From NCBI GenBank assembly GCA_013178305.1, contig JABLXB010000003.1:62001-126000 (forward strand): a stretch of 64,000 nucleotides of DNA, written 5' to 3'. Within the stretch, counting starts at the first letter, position 1. Each line of letters opens with the position of its first letter. The DNA is from Bacillota bacterium. GTDB lineage: Bacteria > Bacillota > Sulfobacillia > JABLXB01. Below, piece by piece: positions 1-8,541 of this stretch. Both the position numbers and the translations under genes were made by a program. Below the pieces are notes generated by a model. It was not told the origin of the DNA. It made no database searches and worked only from the letters and a program-made list of their open reading frames with translations.

Positions 1-98
1 GGGCGCCTGACCGCGACCTTTGACGGCTGCGACCCCCGGCCGCTCTTGTACGGCTATTGTGCGGTGTACGGTTCGTGTACCCCGCGGGGGTGGTGTTT

Positions 99-1250
99 GT
101 GAAGGGCTGGATGGTCAAGGGCCCCGGCAACCTGGAACTCGTTTCTGCTCGGAAGCCGCGGCCTGCGGCGGGCGAACTGCTCGTTCGCGTCAACAGGGTA
201 GGGATTTGTGGTTCGGATGTTCACCTTTACCACGGCACTTACAGGGGCCCGCACAGGTACCCGCTGTTCTTCGGCCACGAGTGGTCAGGTGCGGTTGAGG
301 GCCTCGGTGAGGGAGTGCGGGGTTTTGAAGTTGGAGATCTGGTCACGGGTGACTGCTCCCAGTGGTGCGGGGCGTGCGAGATGTGCCCCGCGGACAGGAA
401 CCTGTGTCTTTCGATAGAGAAGACGGGAATCACGATCGATGGCGCTTCGAGGGAGTACATGACGGTCAAAGCCTCCCACGCATACAGGGCGAATGGCTGC
501 GATCCAGGGCTCCTGGCGTCGGCCGAGCCGCTCGCGGTGGCGGCGCATGCCTGCGAGAGGGTGGTTCGGGCGGCCGGCGGCGACTGGGCCGCCGCGGAGA
601 CTCCCAGCGCTGAGGTGGCCGGGGTTGCGGCGGGATTGTCGCCGGGCGGTTCGCACCGGTGCGGCGCGCCGTTGTTTGGGCGCGGGCTGGTGATGGGCTC
701 GGGCGCGGTCGGGCTGGCCGTGACCATGTTCCTGATCGACCGCGGCGTCGTGGGTTCACTTGACGTGCTCGACGTTCAGCCGTTCAGGCTGGAGGTCGCA
801 TCGTCGCTCGGAGCGCGGGCGCTGACACCGGAGGACCTCGGCGGGCCGGCGGCCGCGCCCGCGACCGGGGCGGGAGGGTCTTCGTACCGCGACGCGTACG
901 CGGCGGCCCAGTACGATCTGGTCGTTGAGACCACCGGGACGGAGCCGGGCTTCTCGACAGCGCTCAGCGTCGCAAGGCCCAACGCGTCCCTCGCGCTGAT
1001 CGGGTTCCTGCCGAAGGCCGGGTACGAGATGAGGACGGTCGTCACGAAGGCGTTGAAAATCGTCGGGTCGATCGGGGGGACGGGGAACTTCCCCGACGCG
1101 CTCGACCTCCTTCGGCGGAAGCCGGAGTTCGTCAGGAAGATGGTCAGTCACGTGTTCACCATGTCCGAGGCCGAGGAGGCGTTCAGGGTCGCCACCGATA
1201 CGGCCAGGGCCATCAAGGTACAGATCGATTTCGGCAGTCTCGGCACCTGA
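99..1250 (+). CDS. Zinc-dependent alcohol/polyol dehydrogenase (MDR family)
   Basis: NAD(P)-dependent medium-chain dehydrogenase, likely oxidising a polyol or sugar-derived secondary alcohol. The N-terminal GroES-like domain carries the catalytic zinc motifs GICGSDVH and GHEW, plus a structural zinc cluster of four cysteines (CSQWCGACEMCPADRNLC). The Rossmann motif GSGAVG lies mid-protein. The segment between the two domains, roughly residues 165-200, is longer and more Ala/Gly-rich than usual. The start is the GTG at 99 after the GGGGGTGG site at 86-93; an in-frame TTG at 57 has no ribosome site. It is the first complete gene of a catabolic operon that continues to the aldolase at 7477. The substrate cannot be read from sequence; threonine- or sorbitol-dehydrogenase-like annotations would fit equally. 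Confidence 0.85.
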   Translation: MKGWMVKGPGNLELVSARKPRPAAGELLVRVNRVGICGSDVHLYHGTYRGPHRYPLFFGHEWSGAVEGLGEGVRGFEVGDLVTGDCSQWCGACEMCPADRNLCLSIEKTGITIDGASREYMTVKASHAYRANGCDPGLLASAEPLAVAAHACERVVRAAGGDWAAAETPSAEVAGVAAGLSPGGSHRCGAPLFGRGLVMGSGAVGLAVTMFLIDRGVVGSLDVLDVQPFRLEVASSLGARALTPEDLGGPAAAPATGAGGSSYRDAYAAAQYDLVVETTGTEPGFSTALSVARPNASLALIGFLPKAGYEMRTVVTKALKIVGSIGGTGNFPDALDLLRRKPEFVRKMVSHVFTMSEAEEAFRVATDTARAIKVQIDFGSLGT

Positions 1251-1274
1251 CCCGGCAACACGGGGGTGGAATAC

Positions 1275-2372
1275 ATGAGTGATACGGCGAGTGTCCCTGC
1301 CACCATGCTTGCGGCGGTTTTGTATGGCCCCGGGGACCTGCGGCTGGAGAACAGGGCGGTCCCCGCGCCTGGACCCGACGAGGTCGTCATAAAGGTGAGG
1401 TCGTGCGCGATATGCGGCACCGACCCGAAGATCGTGGCGCACGGCTGGCCCGGCCAACCGGCCTACGGCGACTACATCCCGGGCCATGAGTACGCGGGGA
1501 CCATAGTGAAGACCGGCGCCGGCGTCACGGCGCTCTCCGTGGGCGACCGCGTGGTCGTCGAGCCGCACAAGGGGTGCGGCAAGTGCGAGAACTGCATGCG
1601 CGGGCTGTACACCACCTGTCTCAACTACGGGAAGATGGAGACCGGCCACAGGCATTACGGGTTTACCGCCAACGGCGGGTACGCCGGGTATGCGGTCAAC
1701 CACGTGAATACGTGCCACCCGATTCCCCACGGGATCACGTTCGATGAGAGTACACTTGCGACCACCGCCGGGACGGCGCTCTACGCGATAGAGAGGGCGG
1801 GCGGGGTCGAGGCGGGCTCCACCGTGGCGGTATTCGGCCCAGGGCCTATCGGCCTGATGGCGGTGCAACTCGCGAAATCAATGGGCGCCGGCCGGGTGAT
1901 CATGGTCGGAACCAGGGAATCACGCCTGGAGAAGGCCCGCCAGGTGGGGGCCGACAGGACCGTGAACAGCAAGGAAGCAGACCCCGTCGAGGCCATCAGG
2001 TCGGCGACGGGAGGCCGCGGCGCTGACCTCGTGTTGGAGTGCTCCGGGAGCCCCGGGGCCGCCAGGCAGTCCATAGACGCGGTGAGGAAGAGCGGCCGCA
2101 TCGGACTCCTGGGCATATACCAGGAGGAAGTGCCGGTGAAACTCGACCAGGTGGTGCAGTGGAACCTTACTGTCGCCGGCGGCAAGGCCGAGGGCGGCTG
2201 GGCTCTGCGCAGGGTGATGCCTCTCGTCGGTAGCGGGCGGCTCAAGGTGGCGCCGCTGATCACGCACAGGTTCCCGCTTACCCAGGTACACAGGGCCTTC
2301 GAGGTTTTCACGGGCCGCGAGGGCGGGGCGATCAAGGTGATCGTGAACCCTTCGGCGGGTGAAGAAGCATGA
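1275..2372 (+). CDS. Zinc-dependent alcohol/polyol dehydrogenase (MDR family), second copy
   Basis: A second medium-chain zinc dehydrogenase of 365 residues, clearly diverged from the gene before it. Visible motifs are CAICGTDPK and GHEY for the catalytic zinc, a four-Cys structural zinc site (CGKCENCMRGLYTTC), and the nucleotide-binding segment VAVFGPGPIGLMAVQ. ATG 1275 follows GGGGGTGGA and is preferred over the upstream in-frame GTG at 1266. The stop codon overlaps the next gene (ATGA), so the two are translationally coupled. Two different dehydrogenases in one operon suggest two successive or opposite oxidation steps on a polyol or sugar acid. Substrate unknown. Confidence 0.87.
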   Translation: MSDTASVPATMLAAVLYGPGDLRLENRAVPAPGPDEVVIKVRSCAICGTDPKIVAHGWPGQPAYGDYIPGHEYAGTIVKTGAGVTALSVGDRVVVEPHKGCGKCENCMRGLYTTCLNYGKMETGHRHYGFTANGGYAGYAVNHVNTCHPIPHGITFDESTLATTAGTALYAIERAGGVEAGSTVAVFGPGPIGLMAVQLAKSMGAGRVIMVGTRESRLEKARQVGADRTVNSKEADPVEAIRSATGGRGADLVLECSGSPGAARQSIDAVRKSGRIGLLGIYQEEVPVKLDQVVQWNLTVAGGKAEGGWALRRVMPLVGSGRLKVAPLITHRFPLTQVHRAFEVFTGREGGAIKVIVNPSAGEEA

Positions 2373-3463
2373 CACCGGGGGACGGGTTCAGGGGTGGTCC
2401 CAACGGAATCGACGGTATTGACGATCTGGGGTCCGCAAACCAGCGGCGGGTCGAAACGGCCGCCGCGTTGAAGCAGCCTGACAGGGTCCCTGTCAACCTC
2501 TGCGCCAGCGCCCCGTGGGTGGCGTCCGTCGCGGGAGTCCCTCTCAAGACCTATTACGAGGACGTCGCCGTGATGTTCGAATCTCAGATGCGGCTGAGGG
2601 AGCGGTTCTACGGTCTTACCCCGCTCTGGGCGGACACGGGTATCGTCAACGAGCCGTCCGCGCTCGGGGCGAAACTCACGTGGGGGGAAGACGGGACCCC
2701 GTGGGTCGAGCCGTTCGTTAACGGGATTGACGACGTCCTGCGGCTAAAGGTGCCCGACCCGCGGAACGACGGCTTCATGGCGCGGACTCTCGAGATCCTT
2801 CGGTACATGAAGTCGCGCGCGCCTGACGGGGTGCCGGTCTCGTGCGGGTCCGTGCATTCACCGTGGGGCGTGGCGGCGCTTTTGAGGGGCGTAACACAGT
2901 TCTGCACGGACATCTACGAGGACCCGGCCCTCGTGAAGGCGCTTCTCGAGATATGTACCGAGACCGTCCTCGCCTGGCTCCGCGCACAGGCGGAGGTGGC
3001 CGGTGGCCTGAAGACGATCCTGATAAACGACGATATTTCCTCGTTCGTCAGCCCGAAGACATTCAGGGCGCTCATACTCCCGCTGTACGAGAGGATCTAC
3101 GACGAGTTCCCTTCGGCACACAGGTGGTATCACAATGACGCGAACGCGAGCCACCTGCTGGAGGGGATCGCAGCCGCGCGGGTCGAGGTGTTCCACCTCG
3201 GCAACATGGTGGACATCGCCGCCGCCAGGGAGCGCATCGGCGACAGGGTGTGCCTCATGGGCAACATCCCGCCGGTCGAGGTGCTGCGGGACGGCGCTCC
3301 GGGCGACGTGCGCGACCATTCCAGGCGGGTGATGGAGGCGGCCGCGCGCGGAGGCGGGCTCATCCTCGCGCCGGGGGGGTACACGGCGGAGGGGACCCCG
3401 CCTGAGAACGTCGACGCAATGATCCAGGCTGCCCTGGAATTCAAAATGGGGGTGGGCTCGTGA
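2369..3463 (+). CDS. Uroporphyrinogen decarboxylase-fold protein, probable corrinoid methyltransferase
   Basis: 364-residue protein of the UroD/MtaA/CmuA superfamily. In anaerobes many members move methyl groups to or from corrinoid proteins rather than making haem. The context supports methyl transfer: a B12-binding corrinoid protein is encoded in the same operon at 6833, and no other haem gene is nearby. In thiol-methylating relatives such as MtaA, zinc is held by His-x-Cys and a later Cys. Here the matching positions appear to read His255-Asn-Asp257 (in WYHNDANASH) and Pro-Gly-Gly near residue 335 (in LAPGGYT), so both cysteines are missing. This argues against a CoM-type methyltransferase and allows O-demethylation. 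ATGA and GTGA overlaps join it to both neighbours. Confidence 0.8.
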   Translation: MTPGDGFRGGPNGIDGIDDLGSANQRRVETAAALKQPDRVPVNLCASAPWVASVAGVPLKTYYEDVAVMFESQMRLRERFYGLTPLWADTGIVNEPSALGAKLTWGEDGTPWVEPFVNGIDDVLRLKVPDPRNDGFMARTLEILRYMKSRAPDGVPVSCGSVHSPWGVAALLRGVTQFCTDIYEDPALVKALLEICTETVLAWLRAQAEVAGGLKTILINDDISSFVSPKTFRALILPLYERIYDEFPSAHRWYHNDANASHLLEGIAAARVEVFHLGNMVDIAAARERIGDRVCLMGNIPPVEVLRDGAPGDVRDHSRRVMEAAARGGGLILAPGGYTAEGTPPENVDAMIQAALEFKMGVGS

Positions 3464-4230
3464 TTCTCGATGATTTCAAGTTGGACGGGCAGGTCGCGTA
3501 CGTGACCGGCGCAAGCCGCGGGCTCGGGCGGGCCATGGCCGAGGCGCTCGCCGAGGCTGGGGCCGGCGTGGCCCTGGCGGCGCTTCCGTCAGAAGAAGAG
3601 GCAATGAAGGACGTTGCGCGCTACATCACGTCCCTCGGCAGGAAGTGCCTGACCATCGGCGTGGATCTATCCGGCGTCGAGGCGGCGGTGGCCTCGGTGG
3701 ACACCGTAATAACGAATTTCGGCAGGCTCGACATACTCGTCAACAACGCGGGCATGACGAGGCGCAGGGTGTCGATCGAGCACACGGTGGACGACTGGGA
3801 CGCCGTGATGAACCTGAACTCGCGCACCGTGTTCTTCATGGCGCAGGCCGCGGCGAAGCACATGCTGGCGCGCGGCTCAGGCAAGATCATCAACACCGCG
3901 TCGATGCTTTCGTTCCAGGGCGGGCGGGGGGTGCCCTCGTACACCGCCAGCAAGGGCGCGGTCGCTTCGATAACCCGCGCGCTCGCCAACGAGTGGGCCG
4001 GCAAGGGGGTTAACGTGAACGCCATCGCGCCGGGCTACATGAGGACGGACCTCAACACCGCGCTCATGAACGACCCCGTGAGGAGCCAGCAGATACTCGG
4101 CAGGATCCCCGCGGGGCGCTGGGGCGAGCCGGCGGATCTCAAGGGAGCCGTGGTGTTCCTGGCTTCGCGGGCCTCGAACTACCTGTCGGGCCACATCCTG
4201 TGCGTCGACGGGGGCTGGCTGTCGTCTTGA
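3460..4230 (+). CDS. SDR family oxidoreductase (gluconate 5-dehydrogenase/KduD-like)
   Basis: Classical short-chain dehydrogenase of 256 residues. The N-terminal cofactor motif is TGASRGLGRAMAE. NNAG follows near residue 92, the catalytic Tyr-x-x-x-Lys is in SYTASKGA, and the C-terminal end GHILCVDGGWLS is typical of the gluconate 5-dehydrogenase/2-deoxygluconate 3-dehydrogenase branch. GTG start overlaps the preceding stop (GTGA). It probably interconverts a keto and hydroxy form of a sugar acid within this operon. The precise substrate is inferred only from family and context. Confidence 0.88.
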   Translation: MILDDFKLDGQVAYVTGASRGLGRAMAEALAEAGAGVALAALPSEEEAMKDVARYITSLGRKCLTIGVDLSGVEAAVASVDTVITNFGRLDILVNNAGMTRRRVSIEHTVDDWDAVMNLNSRTVFFMAQAAAKHMLARGSGKIINTASMLSFQGGRGVPSYTASKGAVASITRALANEWAGKGVNVNAIAPGYMRTDLNTALMNDPVRSQQILGRIPAGRWGEPADLKGAVVFLASRASNYLSGHILCVDGGWLSS

Positions 4231-5780
4231 ACGTCCGGGAGGCAAAGCGGGCATTCGTCGGGGTCGACGTGGGAACCACGAGCTGCCGCGCGGTGGCGTT
4301 CGGCGAAGACGGGCGCGTGCTGGGCAGGTCGCAGGTGGAGTACCCGTTCGTCCAGGAGCGGCCCGGGTGGGCGGAGCACGATCCCGAGATGCTGTTCCAG
4401 GCCGTGGTGTCCTCGGTGGCCGGATGCGTCGCGGGCTCCGGGCTTGGGCCGAGCGACGTGGCCGCCGTAGGACTCGGCACGTACTGGCACAGCCTCATCG
4501 CGGTGGACGCCGCGGGAAGACCGCTCACGCGCTGCATAACCTGGGCGGACGTGCGCGCCTCGAAGGAGGCCGAACGCCTGCGGGTGGCGGGCCTGGCCCG
4601 CGAGTTCTACGAACGCACGGGCTGTCCTGTTCACCAGATGTACTTGCCAGCGAAACTCTTGTGGCTCAAGGAAAGGATGCCGGAGGTATTCAGGGCGGCT
4701 TCGCGATTTGCCTGCATCAAGGATTACCTGGTACACCGGCTGTGCGGGGAGTACTGGGTGGATGTGTCGGTCGCCACCGCGTCCGGCCTGCTTAACCTGC
4801 AGACCTACGACTGGGACGAGAGGGTGCTCGATACGGTCGGTGTGGAGCCCGAGAGGCTCGGCGAGGTGGTGCGGGTGCAAACCGTGCTGCCGCGCCTCGA
4901 ACCAGCCGTCGCGGCCGCGATGGGCATCGATCCGTCGACCCCCATGGTAGTAGGCGGGGGTGACGGTGCCCTGTCGAGCCTCGGGTCGGGGGCGGTAGAC
5001 CCCGGCGTGATGGCGGCGATGATCGGCACGAGCGGCGCCATGCGGGTGATCGTGCCGGCGCCCGCCGTCGACCCCCAGTCGCGCACGTGGTGCTACGGAT
5101 TTGACGACGGCGCCTGGGTCGCCGGCGGGGCGATCAACAACGGGGGCATCGTCTACCGCTGGTTCAGGGACCAGCTCGCCCCCGAAGAGCGACGGCAGGC
5201 TGCCGAGCGTGGGGTTGACGTATACGAGATCATCAACGAATGGGTCGAGAGCGTGCCACTGGGGGCCGGAGGGCTGGTTTTCCTGCCCTACCTGACCGGC
5301 GAGCGATGTCCCTACTGGAACGCGAACGCGCGCGGCGTGCTGTTCGGCCTCTCGCTGGACCACACTCGCCGCCACATCGCCCGCGCCGCGATGGAGGGCA
5401 TCTGCTTCAGGATGGCGCAGGTGTTGCGGGCGATGGAGGACGTCACCGGACCCGCGCGCGAGATCCGCGCGACTGGCGGGTTCACCCGCTCGAAGGCCTG
5501 GCTGCAGATGCTCGCCGATGTCCTGGGAAGGGAGGTCGTCGTGCCCGCGTCACACGAGGGCTCGGCGCTCGGCGCGGCGATCCTCGCGATGGACTCCGTG
5601 CTCGGCGGGGGTTACGCGGCCCTGAGCCGCCGGCTGTCCCCCGTAACGGCGCGGTACGTCCCCGGCGAAGAAAACAACCGCAGGTACAAGGACCTGATGG
5701 AGATATATATCCACGTGTACAGGAACGTCTCGGCGCAGTTCGATGAGCTTGCCGAATTCCGCCGCAGGGCAGTGGATTGA
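4227..5780 (+). CDS. FGGY-family carbohydrate kinase (gluconokinase/xylulokinase-like)
   Basis: ATP-dependent sugar kinase of 517 residues with both actin-like FGGY domains. The N-terminal phosphate loop is GVDVGTTSCRAVAFGEDG, and the C-terminal domain has ATGGFTRSKAWLQMLADVLG and the adenosine-site segment HEGSALGAAILA. The TTG start at 4227 shares bases with the TGA of the SDR gene, after a GGGGGCTGG ribosome site. Together with the KDPG-type aldolase at 7477 it suggests a route in which a sugar acid is phosphorylated and cleaved to pyruvate plus a C3 phosphate. Whether the substrate is gluconate, 2-keto-3-deoxygluconate, xylulose or another sugar cannot be decided here. Confidence 0.9.
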   Translation: MNVREAKRAFVGVDVGTTSCRAVAFGEDGRVLGRSQVEYPFVQERPGWAEHDPEMLFQAVVSSVAGCVAGSGLGPSDVAAVGLGTYWHSLIAVDAAGRPLTRCITWADVRASKEAERLRVAGLAREFYERTGCPVHQMYLPAKLLWLKERMPEVFRAASRFACIKDYLVHRLCGEYWVDVSVATASGLLNLQTYDWDERVLDTVGVEPERLGEVVRVQTVLPRLEPAVAAAMGIDPSTPMVVGGGDGALSSLGSGAVDPGVMAAMIGTSGAMRVIVPAPAVDPQSRTWCYGFDDGAWVAGGAINNGGIVYRWFRDQLAPEERRQAAERGVDVYEIINEWVESVPLGAGGLVFLPYLTGERCPYWNANARGVLFGLSLDHTRRHIARAAMEGICFRMAQVLRAMEDVTGPAREIRATGGFTRSKAWLQMLADVLGREVVVPASHEGSALGAAILAMDSVLGGGYAALSRRLSPVTARYVPGEENNRRYKDLMEIYIHVYRNVSAQFDELAEFRRRAVD

Positions 5781-5850
5781 GCCCGCGGACCGGGCGCCGC
5801 CGTCGCGCGCAGCGGTCCACCAAACCGGGCCAGTGAGGAGAGGAGCAGGC

Positions 5851-6819
5851 TTGAAACCCAAAGTGCTTGTGACAGCGCTATCATTCGGACAGACATCCCC
5901 CGAACCAGTCGTCATGCTCGAGAAGGCGGGCTGCGAGATCGTGCGCAACACACTCGGGCGACCGATGACTGAGGACGAGCTCGTCGACGCAGTCGGTGGC
6001 GTGGCGGGCATTGTTAACGGGAACGACAGGATTACCCGGCGGGTCATCGAAGCCGGGCGCGACCTGCGCGTGATCGCGAAGAACGGCGTGGGGGTGGACA
6101 ACATCGACGTCCAGGCGGCCACGGAGCGGGGAATCGTGGTGACCAACACCCCCGGCAGCAACTCCGATTCGGTGGCCGACCTGACCTTCGGCCTCATGCT
6201 CGCACTCGCGAGGCAGATCCCCGCCGCCGACAGGACGACCCGCGCAGGCGAGTGGAAGAGGTTCATCGGGACCGAAGTATGGGGCAAGACGATCGGCATC
6301 GTCGGGCTCGGCCGGATAGGAAAGGGCGTGGCCGTGCGCGCGAGGGGCTTCAACATGAACATCCTGGCTTACGAAGTCGTGCCCGATCGTTCGTTTGCCG
6401 CGGAGCACGGGGTGTCGTTTGTTTCCCTCGACGAACTCCTCTCCCGCGCGGACTTCATAACCCTGAACGTCCCGCTCCTCCCCGAGACGGAGCGCCTGAT
6501 AAACGCCCGCACGCTGTCGCTGGTGAAGCCGACCGCCTTCCTGGTCAATACCGCCAGGGGCGAGGTAGTCGACGAAGAGGCGCTGTTCGAAGCTTTGCGG
6601 GACAAGCGCCTGGCGGGCGCCGCGGTGGATGCGTTCCTCAAAGAACCCCCGGGGAAAAGCCCGCTGTTCGACCTGCCCAACGTGATCGTTACCCCGCACA
6701 TGGGCGCGCATACCGGCGAGGCGGCGCACAAAGTGGGCTTGATGGCCGCCGGGGGAATCGTGGACGTGCTCGCGGGCAGGCGTCCGAAGCACGTCGTCAA
6801 TCCGGCCGTCTATTCGTGA
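5851..6819 (+). CDS. D-2-hydroxyacid dehydrogenase (phosphoglycerate dehydrogenase-like)
   Basis: 322-residue NAD-dependent D-isomer-specific 2-hydroxyacid dehydrogenase. The nucleotide-binding motif is GIVGLGRIGKGVAVRA; the catalytic Arg is in NTARGEVVDE and the catalytic His in TPHMGAHTGEA. The regulatory ACT domain of biosynthetic SerA is absent, so a catabolic role (for example as a 2-ketogluconate or hydroxypyruvate reductase) fits better than serine synthesis. TTG 5851 is chosen because it directly follows a strong GAGGAGAGGAGCAGG site; upstream in-frame codons run into poorly conserved sequence. 70 bases separate it from the kinase. Confidence 0.87.
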   Translation: MKPKVLVTALSFGQTSPEPVVMLEKAGCEIVRNTLGRPMTEDELVDAVGGVAGIVNGNDRITRRVIEAGRDLRVIAKNGVGVDNIDVQAATERGIVVTNTPGSNSDSVADLTFGLMLALARQIPAADRTTRAGEWKRFIGTEVWGKTIGIVGLGRIGKGVAVRARGFNMNILAYEVVPDRSFAAEHGVSFVSLDELLSRADFITLNVPLLPETERLINARTLSLVKPTAFLVNTARGEVVDEEALFEALRDKRLAGAAVDAFLKEPPGKSPLFDLPNVIVTPHMGAHTGEAAHKVGLMAAGGIVDVLAGRRPKHVVNPAVYS

Positions 6820-6832
6820 GGAGGGAGCATTG

Positions 6833-7480
6833 TTGGCGGAAGCGTTGAAGCAGCTGTCCCAGGCGGTCATAGACGGTGATGCGGCGCAGGCGAAGACTTG
6901 CGCCGCGGCGGCCGTAGACGCGGGCGTGCCCGCGAACAGGGTCGTTGGCGACGGCCTCCTCGCCGGCATGTCGGTCGTGGGAACCATGTTCAAGGCGAAC
7001 GAGATGTTCGTCCCCGAGGTGTTGATGTCCGCCCGCGCCATGCACGCGGGCCTCGATGTACTGAAACCGCTGCTCGCGGCGGGTGGTCACGGCAGTTTCG
7101 GCAAGTTCGTGCTCGGCACGGTCAAGGGCGACCTTCACGACATCGGCAAGAACCTCGTCGGCATGATGCTCGAAGGCGCCGGCTTCGAAGTGGTGGATCT
7201 CGGCATAGACGTACCGCCGGAGAAATTCGTCGACGCCATCAGGGAGCACCGGCCGGAAATGGTTGGGCTGTCCGCCCTTCTCACCACGACGGTGCCCGCG
7301 TTGGAGAAGACGATAAAGGCCATCGAGGAGTCCGGGCTCAGGCCGTCCGTGAAGGTGTTCACGGGGGGAGCCGTGGTGAACGCGGATCTCGCGCGGAAGG
7401 CGGGTGCCGACTATTATGCGCCCGACGCGGCCAGCGCCGCCGAACTGGCGGCCGAGGTCGCCAGGGGAAAAGGGAGATGA
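6833..7480 (+). CDS. Corrinoid (B12-binding) protein, MtaC/MtbC-like
   Basis: 215-residue methyl-carrier protein. An N-terminal helical cap domain (about residues 1-85) is followed by a Rossmann-like cobalamin domain. The lower-ligand motif Asp-x-His-x-x-Gly is seen as KGDLHDIGKNLVG near residue 100, and the nucleotide-loop Gly-Gly is in TGGAVVN. Family knowledge: such proteins carry a methyl group on cobalt between a substrate:corrinoid methyltransferase and an acceptor-side methyltransferase. Two TTG codons (6830, 6833) follow GGAGGG; 6833 has the better spacing. The likely partner is the UroD-like protein at 2369. No reactivating ATPase (RamA-type) lies in this operon. Confidence 0.87.
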   Translation: MAEALKQLSQAVIDGDAAQAKTCAAAAVDAGVPANRVVGDGLLAGMSVVGTMFKANEMFVPEVLMSARAMHAGLDVLKPLLAAGGHGSFGKFVLGTVKGDLHDIGKNLVGMMLEGAGFEVVDLGIDVPPEKFVDAIREHRPEMVGLSALLTTTVPALEKTIKAIEESGLRPSVKVFTGGAVVNADLARKAGADYYAPDAASAAELAAEVARGKGR

Positions 7481-8130
7481 ACCAGGTGACCGACCACGAA
7501 GTTCTCAAAGCGGTAGGAGAATGTGGCGTAATCGCGATAATCAGGCGGCTGTCGCCGGATCGCGCGGAGAAGGTGGCGGAGACTCTCTCCTCGGCGGGTG
7601 CGCCGGTGTTCGAGGTCACGATCGACAGTGAGGACGCGGCGGGTGTTATCCGCCGGATGTCTCGCGCCCTCGAGGGGAAGGTGTTCGTGGGCGCCGGGAC
7701 CGTACTTGACGCCGCTGCGGCCCGCGAGGCCGTGGCGGCCGGCGCGCAGTTCATCGTCGCGCCCAATTTCAACCCGGAAGTGGTCGAAACAGCGCTGCGC
7801 TACGGCAAGGTGGCCATACCCGGCGTGTTCACCCCCAGCGAGATTGTTGCGGCCGTACAGGCGGGAGCGCAGGCAGTCAAGGTATTCCCCGCCGGAATAC
7901 TTGGACCCGAGTACATCCGCCAGGTCAAGGCGCCCTTGCCCTACGTCAGGATGGTGGCGGTGGGTGGCGTGAGCGCCAGGAACGCAGCCGATTTCATCCG
8001 CGCCGGGGCGTTCGCGCTGGGAGTCGGCGGAAATCTCGTAGACGCGAAGGCCATTCGTGAGGAGAGGTACGACCTCATCGCCGCCGCGGCCCAGGAGCTC
8101 ATCGCCGCGGTTCGCGCCGGACGCGGCTAA
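7477..8130 (+). CDS. eda: KDPG/KHG-type 2-keto-3-deoxy-phosphogluconate aldolase
   Basis: 217-residue class I aldolase that would split a 2-keto-3-deoxy sugar-acid phosphate into pyruvate and a three-carbon aldehyde. Diagnostic segments are GVIAIIRR at the start, VGAGTVLD, AQFIVAPNFNPEV and the Schiff-base lysine in AVKVFPAG. The glutamate region reads FEVTIDSED, where the family usually has EVTLRT, so substrate preference may be altered. ATG overlaps the corrinoid stop (ATGA). It is the last recognisable enzyme of the operon. Confidence 0.9.
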   Translation: MNQVTDHEVLKAVGECGVIAIIRRLSPDRAEKVAETLSSAGAPVFEVTIDSEDAAGVIRRMSRALEGKVFVGAGTVLDAAAAREAVAAGAQFIVAPNFNPEVVETALRYGKVAIPGVFTPSEIVAAVQAGAQAVKVFPAGILGPEYIRQVKAPLPYVRMVAVGGVSARNAADFIRAGAFALGVGGNLVDAKAIREERYDLIAAAAQELIAAVRAGRG

Positions 8131-8143
8131 CATCGCAGCCAAC

Positions 8144-8163
8144 GCCGCAGCCAACGCTGCGGC
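8144..8163 (+). terminator. Hairpin after the aldolase gene
   Basis: GCCGCAGC and GCTGCGGC form a perfect 8-bp stem around a CAAC loop, 13 bases after the aldolase stop. There is no T-run, so it may be a weak or factor-dependent terminator or a transcript-stabilising hairpin. Confidence 0.4.
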
Positions 8164-8217
8164 TGACAGGTTAAGCAATCCCAACGGGTGAGAACCTATA
8201 CCCCGGGGGGATGTGCG

Positions 8218-8481
8218 ATGAGGAGGCGAATCGACGATGCCTTCCAGCCGAGGAAGGCCCCGGCGGCGGGGGATCTCGGTGAGGAGGCATACAGTGCGGC
8301 GATCCATGATGAGGCTGAGGAAATCCAGCGCGGCGACACCGGCGGCCCCGGAGGCACCGGCGATGCCCGCGGGACGACCGTGAAACCGCCCTGGAAGAGC
8401 CCGCGCACGAGGAACAGGCACAAGGAGCATAAACGTGACGGGCCCACGATAACGATGGGCGCCGACCCTCACAAGTCCTAG
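8218..8481 (+). CDS. Small charged hypothetical protein
   Basis: 87-residue reading frame beginning at ATG 8218 after a GGGGGG stretch (about 8202-8208), ending 9 bases before a strong terminator. The product is hydrophilic and low in complexity (rich in Gly, Arg, Asp, Lys and Pro) with no motif or membrane segment that I recognise. Position between the aldolase and the terminator suggests it may be the tail of the operon transcript. It may instead be non-coding, because open frames are common by chance in GC-rich DNA. Confidence 0.35.
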   Translation: MRRRIDDAFQPRKAPAAGDLGEEAYSAAIHDEAEEIQRGDTGGPGGTGDARGTTVKPPWKSPRTRNRHKEHKRDGPTITMGADPHKS

Positions 8482-8490
8482 GGCCGGTCG

Positions 8491-8522
8491 AGCGGAGCAG
8501 GAGAAACCTGCTCCGCTTTGTG
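8491..8522 (+). terminator. Intrinsic terminator of the sugar/corrinoid operon
   Basis: An 11-bp perfect stem, AGCGGAGCAGG with CCTGCTCCGCT around an AGAAA loop, followed by TTTGTGT. It marks the likely end of the operon. Confidence 0.75.
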
Positions 8523-8541
8523 TAGGTGCGCCCGTCTACAG

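Noticed and set aside
2369-3463. True uroporphyrinogen decarboxylase (hemE)
   Set aside because: The gene sits in a sugar operon with a corrinoid protein, and no other haem genes are nearby; the methyltransferase branch is the better fit.
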